Shown piece by piece: positions 26,420 to 33,230 of a DNA stretch of 64,000 bases (position 1 is the stretch's first letter; every line of letters begins with the position of its first letter). The DNA is from Rhodoplanes sp. (GTDB lineage Bacteria; Pseudomonadota; Alphaproteobacteria; Rhizobiales; Xanthobacteraceae), in NCBI RefSeq assembly GCF_013377085.1, contig NZ_JACAAX010000017.1, positions 56,099 to 120,098 on the forward strand. Reading direction: 5' to 3'. The position numbers were made by a program, and so were the translations under genes. The notes under the pieces are model-generated. The model saw nothing but the letters and a program-made list of their open reading frames with translations, did not search any database and had not been told where the DNA came from.

Positions 26420-26448
26420 CGGCGGGGCCAGAATGGCCCCGCCGTTTT
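26420..26448 (+). terminator. Intrinsic terminator after flagellin 1
   Basis: CGGCGGGGCC (26420-26429), AGAAT, GGCCCCGCCG (26435-26444), then TTTT. The ten-pair stem is perfect and lies 39 bp past the flagellin 1 stop, so each flagellin gene is probably its own transcription unit. Confidence 0.85.
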
Positions 26449-26937
26449 CGTTTCGGGACGCCGCCGAAGGCGCAACGCCGGGGCGAGTCCCGCGCCCCGT
26501 GCCCCGCGCCGGGCGATCCCGGCGCAACGGTCGTGGCCGACGCGACCACCCGGGCCCGGCCGTCACCGGCCCTTATTCGGCCGTTAAGTATTTACGCGAG
26601 GCCGACCGCGTCGGCCCGCCCGTCGGCACGCCGCCGGCTGACCCCTCCGACCCGCCTGAAACCGCCCGCATCGCGCCCGCAAGCGAGGCCCCATTTCCGA
26701 ACATTTCCAATGTGTTGCGGGACACGTCTAAAGGCCGTGCCGGACCCTGCTCGCGGCGCCGCAACCCATCTCGCGGTCGGTTGACAAACAATGAAGATTC
26801 CGGCCCCGGGGGCGAATTCTTCCAACGTCGTTATCAGAACGTTAACACACTGAACCTAGCCTCGAACTCACAGGGCTCGAATCGGCGCAATTCAGGATCA
26901 CGCTGCAGCGCCACGGGGACTCGACGGAGAGGCTTCC
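26449..26937. other. Leader and promoter region of flagellin 2
   Basis: There is no supported gene in this 490-bp gap. It holds a CtrA-like site (26831-26845) about 93 bp before the flagellin 2 ATG and an AT-richer patch around 26571-26600 (CCGTTAAGTATTTACGCG). Confidence 0.45.
26831..26845. promoter_or_regulatory. Candidate CtrA box upstream of flagellin 2
   Basis: TTAT-N7-TTAA, one mismatch from the consensus, about 93 bp before ATG 26938. Confidence 0.45.
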
Positions 26938-29238
26938 ATGTCTTCCAACATCACGTTGTCTGCAGGCGTCCGCCAGAACCTGCTGTCGCTGCAGAACACC
27001 GCCGAAATGATGGCGACCACCCAGAACCGGCTCGCCACCGGCAAGAAGGTCAACTCGGCGCTCGACAACCCGTCGAACTTCTTCGCCTCGCAATCGCTCG
27101 GCGACCGGGCCGGCGACCTCAACTCGCTGCTCGACTCGATCGGCCAGGCGGTGAAGACCATCGAGGCGGCCAACAACGGCATCACCTCGCTGACCAAGCT
27201 GGTGCAGTCGGCCAAGTCGATCGCCCAGCAGGCCCGCTCGGCCACCTCCTCGGCCGCCACCTACGACGCCCTGAACGTCACCGGCACGCTGCCGACCGAG
27301 ACGATCGGCTCGGCGATCGCGGGCGGCGCCAACGATCTCTCCCCCAAGGCCGTCAACCTGTCGTTCACCAACCTGGCCGAGACGATCGGCACCACGTCCG
27401 GCACGGCGGCGTTCGCCAACGATGCGGCCGTGGCCGCCGCGCTGCCGGGCGGCGGCGCGAACGACGGGACGGTCCAGATCCGGGTGACGACCAGCGGCGT
27501 CGCACAGACGTTCAACGTAGCGCTGTCGTCCGCCATCACCACGAAGGCAGGCCTGCTGGCCGCGTTCAACTCCGCCAGCGACGGTAACGGCCACACGCTC
27601 GCCGGCTACGGCGTGACGGCCACCTACGACGCCGGCAACCACCTCACCTTCACGGCAAACTCGGCCGACAGCGACATCCAGATCAGCGCCGCCGGCTCCG
27701 GCTCGACCGCCGCCACCCTGACGGCACTCGGCGTCAGCAATGCCGGCGTCACCGCCAACTCGACCAGCCTGCTCGACAACGTCGTCGCCAACGGCGGCTC
27801 GCTCGGCTCGTCGAACCTGATCCTCAGCGTCTCCGGACAGACGGACAAGACCGTCACGTTCGGCAACAGCGGCGGCCAGGTCTCGACCATCGCCGAGCTC
27901 AACACCTGGATCAACTCGAACCGCGGCGCCGCCACCGCCTCGATCGCCGGCACCACCTTCAGCCTCGGGCTGGCCGCCGGCACCGGCAACGCGGTCGGCT
28001 TCAACGTCACCGATGTCGGCGTCGCCAAGGCGCTCGGCCTGGACGCGGCGACGGCCAACTACAATTACGGCACCGGCGCGCGCGGCGGCATGGGCACGGC
28101 GCTGTCGAAGTCGTTCAACAGCGACCTGACGCTGGGCGAGCTCGACACCAGCCTCGCCAACGGCACCAACATCTCGATCACGGTCGACGCCAACGACGGC
28201 AACGGGGCGCAGACCCAGACGGTCGGCCTGGCCGGCACCGACAATCTCAACAACGTGATCACCAAGCTGAAGGCCAATGCGACGCTCGGCGCCAATCTCG
28301 ACATCTCCAACCAGGCCGGCAAGCTGAAGCTGGTCGCCAAGACGGCCGACGTCGACTTCTCGATCGCGGCCGGCTCGACGACCACGGCCCTCAACATGAC
28401 GGCCGGCTCCTACAACTCGACCAGCCTGATGGACCAGCTCATCGTCGGCGGCGGCGCGCTCAACGACACCATGACGGTGGCGGCCAACGGCGGCGCGGCC
28501 CAGACCCTGACCTTCGGCAACGGCTCCGGCAAGATCTCGACGATCGCCGAGTTCACGGCGGCGATCGGCAGCCTGTCGGGCGTCACCGCGACCGTCACGG
28601 GCTCGGCCTACACGATCGGCGTCGCCGCCGGATCGAGCCAGACCACGATGACGATCGGGGGCGCCACCAACACGCTGGCGGCGATCGGCACCAGCGCCCA
28701 GACCAAGACGGGCGTCAAGCACGAGGGCACGGCGAACTCGACCCGCGAGAGCCTGCAGAAGGACTTCAACGACGTCCTCAGCCAGATCGACGGGCTGTCC
28801 AAGGACGCCTCCTACAACGGCATCAACCTGCTCAACGGCGACGACCTCAAGATCACGTTCAACGAGCGGGGCACCAGCACGCTGACCATCATGGGCGTGA
28901 CCTACAACGCCTCGAATCTCGGCCTGAACAAGCAGAACGGCACGGCCTTCCAGGACAACACCCTGGTCGATCAGGCCATCGACTCGATCAACACGGCGCT
29001 GACCACGCTGCGGACCCAGGCCTCGAAGTTCGGCTCCAACCTCTCCACCGTGCAGGTGCGACAGGACTTCACCAAGGTGATGGTCAACACCCTGCAGACC
29101 GGCGCCGACAGCCTCGTGCTCGCCGACTCGAACGAGGAAGGCGCCAACATGCTGGCCCTGCAGACCCGCCAGCAGCTCTCCACCACGGCCCTCTCGCTCG
29201 CCAACCAGGCGAACCAGGCGGTCCTCAAGCTGTTCTGA
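26938..29238 (+). CDS. Giant flagellin 2 (paralogue of flagellin 1)
   Basis: This also has exactly 766 residues and aligns with flagellin 1 end to end without visible gaps, a tandem duplication. The D0/D1 parts are nearly identical (SSNITLSAGVRQNLLSLQNT at the start; LQTRQQLSTTALSLANQANQ AVLKLF at the end). Differences cluster in the central surface region (for example DVGVAKALGLDAATANYNYG). Two filament subunits of this kind often differ in assembly order or expression. GGAGAGGCTTCC precedes the ATG. flaF follows 285 bp downstream on the same strand, after a hairpin. Confidence 0.93.
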   Translation: MSSNITLSAGVRQNLLSLQNTAEMMATTQNRLATGKKVNSALDNPSNFFASQSLGDRAGDLNSLLDSIGQAVKTIEAANNGITSLTKLVQSAKSIAQQARSATSSAATYDALNVTGTLPTETIGSAIAGGANDLSPKAVNLSFTNLAETIGTTSGTAAFANDAAVAAALPGGGANDGTVQIRVTTSGVAQTFNVALSSAITTKAGLLAAFNSASDGNGHTLAGYGVTATYDAGNHLTFTANSADSDIQISAAGSGSTAATLTALGVSNAGVTANSTSLLDNVVANGGSLGSSNLILSVSGQTDKTVTFGNSGGQVSTIAELNTWINSNRGAATASIAGTTFSLGLAAGTGNAVGFNVTDVGVAKALGLDAATANYNYGTGARGGMGTALSKSFNSDLTLGELDTSLANGTNISITVDANDGNGAQTQTVGLAGTDNLNNVITKLKANATLGANLDISNQAGKLKLVAKTADVDFSIAAGSTTTALNMTAGSYNSTSLMDQLIVGGGALNDTMTVAANGGAAQTLTFGNGSGKISTIAEFTAAIGSLSGVTATVTGSAYTIGVAAGSSQTTMTIGGATNTLAAIGTSAQTKTGVKHEGTANSTRESLQKDFNDVLSQIDGLSKDASYNGINLLNGDDLKITFNERGTSTLTIMGVTYNASNLGLNKQNGTAFQDNTLVDQAIDSINTALTTLRTQASKFGSNLSTVQVRQDFTKVMVNTLQTGADSLVLADSNEEGANMLALQTRQQLSTTALSLANQANQAVLKLF

Positions 29239-29261
29239 TCACGCCCCCCGAACGACCGAGT

Positions 29262-29289
29262 CGCCGGCGGAGCCGCGGCTCCGCCGGCG
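29262..29289. terminator. GC-rich hairpin after flagellin 2
   Basis: CGCCGGCGGAGCC and GGCTCCGCCGGCG are perfect inverse complements separated by two bases, 24 bp past the stop. There is no T-run, so it may stabilise the mRNA end or act with Rho rather than as an intrinsic terminator. Confidence 0.5.
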
Positions 29290-29445
29290 CGCCCGATCCG
29301 TCGCCGCCCGGCCGCGCCGCGACACCGAAGCATCACGAGACGCCAGCCATGTCCGACGAGGCACCGCATCGCCGCCCGCAGCCCGGCGCGGCTACGCACG
29401 AGCCTGCAAAATCGGGCGGGGTCCGCATCCTTCCTGATGGCCAAA

Positions 29446-29460
29446 ATAAGCATGTCTTAA
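29446..29460. promoter_or_regulatory. Candidate CtrA box upstream of flaF (copy 1)
   Basis: ATAA-N7-TTAA, one mismatch from consensus, 63 bp before the flaF ATG at 29523. Confidence 0.45.
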
Positions 29461-29522
29461 CGGTAGGACGCTACAACCGATCGACAGTGTGCCCAGGATA
29501 GCGGCAGCGGGAGCTCCTCGAG

Positions 29523-29888
29523 ATGCACAGCGCGGCGAAAGCCTACGGACAGGTGGCCCAACAGATCGCGAATCCCCGCGAGCTCGAGGCCCGACTGTTG
29601 CTCAAGGCGGCGGCCCGCCTGCAGCACGTCCGCGAAGACTGGGAAAAAGACCGCTCCGACCTCGCCGATGCGCTCCTCTATAATCGCAAGCTGTGGACCG
29701 TCTTCCTCACCTCGGTCACCAGCGCGGACCACGAGATGCCCGCCGCCATCCGGCAGAACATCGCCAATCTCGGTCTTTTCGTGATGAACCACACGATCGA
29801 GATCTCGCGCGACCCGCGCCCCGAAGCCCTCGGCGCGCTGATCAATATCAACCGCGAGATCGCGGCCGGCCTGCTCGGCCAGCCCTGA
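29523..29888 (+). CDS. flaF: Flagellar biosynthesis regulator FlaF (copy 1)
   Basis: This is a 121-residue FlaF protein. Visible are MHSAAKAYGQVAQQIANPRE, LLKAAARLQHVREDWEKDR, ALLYNRKLWTVFLTSVTSAD, and the C-terminal ANLGLFVMNHTIEISRD, then LININREIAAGL. In Caulobacter, FlaF promotes flagellin translation or secretion in opposition to FlbT. It stands alone behind the flagellin pair, while a second, diverged flaF overlaps flbT at 31535. Each may pair with one control state or flagellin. Confidence 0.92.
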   Translation: MHSAAKAYGQVAQQIANPRELEARLLLKAAARLQHVREDWEKDRSDLADALLYNRKLWTVFLTSVTSADHEMPAAIRQNIANLGLFVMNHTIEISRDPRPEALGALININREIAAGLLGQP

Positions 29889-30107
29889 GTCGACGCTGTC
29901 CTCATGACGCGTATCCCGCGCCGACCGAGTATCGGTCCGAATCGGCTGCGGACAGGATGCGCTCCCGCCCGGCCGTGACACGCCCGCTGGCTTCGCCGAC
30001 GTCGGACGAGCCTGGCCCGAGCCGCCCGCAACCCAGCCCCGCCCCGGGCGGATTTGCTTTCGTGCGGCGATTTCGGCATTACCGGCCGGCTGCCGCGGGA
30101 GGACACC

Positions 30108-30995
30108 ATGGCCAACGACGCGAAAGTCCGGCTTCACACGCTGCTGGGCAACTACCCCACCACCAAGGCCTTGAAGTCCGGCGAGATCGCCTCCGCCCTG
30201 ATCGATTTCGACTTCGCCGACGTGCCGGTGCCGAACCGCGGCTTCAAGCCGATGGTCCGCCAGCACGTCTACGACTTCGGCGAGCTCGCCATCGGCACCT
30301 TCCTGATGGCCCGCGCCGCCGGCGCGCCCTACCGCCTGATCCCGGCGACCGTGATGGGCCGCGGCCAGCTCCACACCATCGCCTATGCGCCCGAGCGCGG
30401 CCCCCTCGCCCCCGGCGACCTCAACGGCAAGCGGGTCGGCGTGCGGGCCTACAGCCAGACCACCGGCGTCTGGCTGCGCGGCATGCTGCAGGAGCTCTAC
30501 GGTGTCGACCCTTCGAGCATCCGCTGGACGACCTTCGAGGACGCCCATGTGGCCGGCTACCAGGACCCGCCCTTCGTGACCCGGGCGGCAGCCGGCCAGG
30601 AGCTGGTGCCGATGCTGCTCGCCGGCGAGCTCGATGCCGCGATCGTCGGCGACAAGTTCCCCGACCCGCGCCTCGCCCCGCTGGTGCCCGATCCCGAGGC
30701 GGCGAACCGCCGCTGGGCCGAGACGCATGGCGGCGTGCCGATCAACCACATGCTGGTGATCCGCGACGAGATCGCCGCGGCGCGGCCCGACGTGGTGCGC
30801 GAGCTGTTCCGCCTGGCCCGCGACAGCGCGGCGGCCGCCGGCGTGACCGGCCCCACCGCAGCGCTGCGCTTCGGCGTCGAGCCGAATCGGCGCTCGCTCG
30901 AGCTGGTGATCGACTACGCGTTCCGCCAGAAGCTGATCCCGGAGCGGGTGCCGGTCGACGCCCTGTTCGACGAGACCACCCGGGCGCTCGCCTGA
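30108..30995 (+). CDS. 4,5-dihydroxyphthalate decarboxylase-like / substrate-binding fold protein
   Basis: This is a 295-residue protein. KVRLHTLLGNYPTTKALKSG opens the family, followed by PATVMGRGQLHTIAYAPERG, LNGKRVGVRAYSQTTGVWLR, WTTFEDAHVAGYQDPPFV, and LLAGELDAAIVGD. The fold is that of a two-lobed periplasmic binding protein, but no signal peptide is present, as in the Pht5/DHP decarboxylase group of phthalate degradation. No other phthalate gene is nearby, so the substrate is open. The start ATG 30108 has a strong GGGAGGACACC. It interrupts the flagellar genes without an evident link to them. Confidence 0.72.
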   Translation: MANDAKVRLHTLLGNYPTTKALKSGEIASALIDFDFADVPVPNRGFKPMVRQHVYDFGELAIGTFLMARAAGAPYRLIPATVMGRGQLHTIAYAPERGPLAPGDLNGKRVGVRAYSQTTGVWLRGMLQELYGVDPSSIRWTTFEDAHVAGYQDPPFVTRAAAGQELVPMLLAGELDAAIVGDKFPDPRLAPLVPDPEAANRRWAETHGGVPINHMLVIRDEIAAARPDVVRELFRLARDSAAAAGVTGPTAALRFGVEPNRRSLELVIDYAFRQKLIPERVPVDALFDETTRALA

Positions 30996-31099
30996 GCCGC
31001 GCGCGGACTCGACTCTTCACCCCCGCCTGCCCGTCCGGCGTCCCGCCCGTGGCCCTCCGACCTGCGCTGTCCGAACTGGCCTGGAGTCATTTCAGGCCC

Positions 31100-31114
31100 T
31101 TAACGGTTCGTTAA
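31100..31114. promoter_or_regulatory. Perfect CtrA box upstream of flbT
   Basis: TTAA-CGGTTCG-TTAA is an exact TTAA-N7-TTAA match, 45 bp before the flbT ATG. A further GTTAACG lies downstream of it. This is the strongest of six such sites in the flagellar region. Confidence 0.7.
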
Positions 31115-31158
31115 AGCGTATGGTTAACGATTGATGGAGACTCACGCGGAGAGCGTCC

Positions 31159-31590
31159 ATGGCCCTGAAGGTCGAACTCAAGCCCGGCGAACGCATCATC
31201 CTCGGGGATTGCGTCATCACCAACTCGGACCAGCGGGCCCGCCTGCTGATCGACGGCGAGGTGCCGATCCTGCGGGAGAAGGACATCCTGACGGCCGAGA
31301 CGGCCGACACGCCGGCCAAGCGCATCTATCTCGCCGTCCAGCTCATGTACACGTCGAAGGACGCGCGCGCCTATCACGAGATCTACTTCAGGCTCCTGAG
31401 CGAGATCCTCAATGCGGCCCCGAGCACGTCGCCGCTGATCGAAAGCGTGAACAACCACATCCTGGCAGGCGAGATGTACAAGGCCTTGAAAGAGGCCAAG
31501 AAGCTGATCGCCTACGAGAAGGAGCTGGTGGACCATGCAAAGCGCAGCCACGGGCAACCCGCCGACGAGCCCTCCGCCCGCTCCGCGTGA
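31159..31590 (+). CDS. flbT: Flagellar biosynthesis repressor FlbT
   Basis: This is a 143-residue protein. MALKVELKPGERIILGDCVI, then LLIDGEVPILREKDILTAET, AKRIYLAVQLMYTSKD and ILAGEMYKALKEAKKLIAYE are full-length FlbT signatures. FlbT binds the 5' leader of flagellin mRNA and limits translation until the hook is complete. Its last 56 bases overlap flaF copy 2, so the two are translationally coupled. A perfect CtrA box precedes it. Confidence 0.93.
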   Translation: MALKVELKPGERIILGDCVITNSDQRARLLIDGEVPILREKDILTAETADTPAKRIYLAVQLMYTSKDARAYHEIYFRLLSEILNAAPSTSPLIESVNNHILAGEMYKALKEAKKLIAYEKELVDHAKRSHGQPADEPSARSA

Positions 31591-31897
31591 GCTCGAAGCC
31601 CATCTCCTGCTCGAGGCCGCCCTGCGGCTGCAGGCCGTCCAGGCGACCTGGGACAACAGCAAGGGCGACGTCGACGAGGCGCTGTCCTACAACCGCCGCC
31701 TGTGGAGCGACTTCCTCGATTCGGTCTGCGAGCACCGGCCGGCGCTGCCGAACGAGGTCCGGCAGACCATCGCGACACTCGGCCTGTTCGTCGCCAACCA
31801 GACCAGCGCCATCGCGGCCGACCCGCGCCCCGAGCGCCTCACCGCCCTGATCGGCATCAACCGCGAGATCGCCGCCGGCCTGCTCGGCGAAGGCTGA
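31535..31897 (+). CDS. flaF: Flagellar biosynthesis regulator FlaF (copy 2)
   Basis: This is a 120-residue paralogue of the gene at 29523. It keeps the core (LLEAALRLQAVQATWDNS, ALSYNRRLWSDFLDSV, ATLGLFVANQTSAIAADPRP, INREIAAGLLGEG) but has a Pro-rich, diverged N-terminus (TGNPPTSPPPAPRE) encoded within the end of flbT. Most alphaproteobacteria carry one flaF with flbT; the extra copy beside the flagellins is unusual. Confidence 0.9.
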   Translation: MQSAATGNPPTSPPPAPRELEAHLLLEAALRLQAVQATWDNSKGDVDEALSYNRRLWSDFLDSVCEHRPALPNEVRQTIATLGLFVANQTSAIAADPRPERLTALIGINREIAAGLLGEG

Positions 31898-32084
31898 TTC
31901 CCGGCCTCTTGGGAGGCCCCGTCTCATCCCGCGAAGGCCGGCCGTCGGCCCGCCGGTCGACGAGGAGGCCTCGACGCGCTGCCGCAGCGCCCTTCCATGT
32001 CGCACTTCTCCGACTTGCGCGACGCGGGGTTTCGCGGGACGTGAGGATCGGCCCGAGACCGCCTCCCATCTCACGGAGCCCGAC

Positions 32085-33218
32085 TTGCCCGCCGCATCGA
32101 TCGAGGATCTGCGCGACAGCGCGCGTCGCCGCCTGCCGCGGTTCGTGTTCGACTTTCTGGACGGCGGCGCCGGCCGCGAAGCCGGTCTCGCCCGGAACCA
32201 AGCCGCCTTCGACCGCGTCCTGTTCCGGCCGCGTGCCCTGGTCGACGTCGAGCCACGCTCGCTCGCGACCGCGTTCCTGGGCCGAACCTGGGCCGCTCCC
32301 GTCGGCGCCGCGCCGGTCGGTCTCGGCAACCTGGTCTGGCCCGGGGCCGAGCGCGCCACCGCCACCGCGGCGGTCGCCGCCGACATCCCCTATGTCCTGT
32401 CGACCCCGGCGACCACGTCGCTCGAGGAGATCGCCGCGCTGGCGCCGCACCACGCCTGGTTCCAGCTCTATGTCGGCCGCTCGCAGGCGATCGTCGACGA
32501 CCTGATCGACCGCGCCGAGGCGGCCGGGTTCGACGTCCTGGTCGTCACCGTCGACGTGCCGGCCCCGGGCCGCCGGCGGCGCGACCTGCGCAACGGCTTT
32601 GCGCTGCCGTTCCGGCCGAGCCTTTCGTTGGCGCTCGACCTCGCGCTGCATCCGGCCTGGTCGCTGGCGACGCTTCGGCACGGCGCGCCGCGCTTCGCCA
32701 ATCTCGAAAAATACGCGCCGCCCGGCGCCGGGGCGCGGTCGCTCGCCGCCCTGATGGCCGAGCAGAGCTCGGGACGGCTCGACTGGTCGCTCCTCGAGAC
32801 AATCCGCCGGCGCTGGCCGCGCCGGCTGGTTCTCAAGGGCATCCTGTCCGCCGACGACGCCGTGCTGGCGAAGAACGCCGGCATCGATGCGATCATGGTG
32901 TCGAACCACGGCGGCCGGCAGCTCGACGGCGCGCCGGCGACCCTCGACGTGCTGCCGGAGATCCGCGCTGCGGTCGGACCGGACTATCCGCTCGCGCTCG
33001 ACGGCGGCATCCGGTCCGGCGAGGACATCGTCAAGGCGCTGGCGCTCGGCGCCGACTTCACCTTCGTCGGGCGGCCGCTCCTCTACGGCGCCGCGTCGGG
33101 CCCGACCGGGGCGGCCGATGCGATCGCCATCCTGATCGCCGAGGCGAGCGGCACGCTGGCGCAGCTCGGGCTGACCGGCGTGGCGGCCGTCGACGGCCGG
33201 TATGTCGCGTGCGGCTGA
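32085..33218 (+). CDS. FMN-dependent alpha-hydroxy acid oxidase/dehydrogenase
   Basis: This 377-residue TIM barrel belongs to the lactate/mandelate/glycolate oxidase family. Visible are PRFVFDFLDGGAGREAGLAR (Tyr replaced by Phe in the FDF/YDY motif), APVGLGNLVWPGAE, ATTSLEEIAALAPHHAWFQL, LVLKGILSADDAVLAKNAG with the flavin Lys, and the catalytic SNHGGRQLDGAP and LDGGIRSGEDIVKALALGAD. It would oxidise a 2-hydroxy acid to the 2-oxo acid. The start is a TTG at 32085 with CGGAG seven bases upstream; no ATG fits the conserved N-terminus. It is unrelated to the flagellar genes on both sides. Confidence 0.85.
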   Translation: MPAASIEDLRDSARRRLPRFVFDFLDGGAGREAGLARNQAAFDRVLFRPRALVDVEPRSLATAFLGRTWAAPVGAAPVGLGNLVWPGAERATATAAVAADIPYVLSTPATTSLEEIAALAPHHAWFQLYVGRSQAIVDDLIDRAEAAGFDVLVVTVDVPAPGRRRRDLRNGFALPFRPSLSLALDLALHPAWSLATLRHGAPRFANLEKYAPPGAGARSLAALMAEQSSGRLDWSLLETIRRRWPRRLVLKGILSADDAVLAKNAGIDAIMVSNHGGRQLDGAPATLDVLPEIRAAVGPDYPLALDGGIRSGEDIVKALALGADFTFVGRPLLYGAASGPTGAADAIAILIAEASGTLAQLGLTGVAAVDGRYVACG

Positions 33219-33230
33219 GCGCAGCCGACG

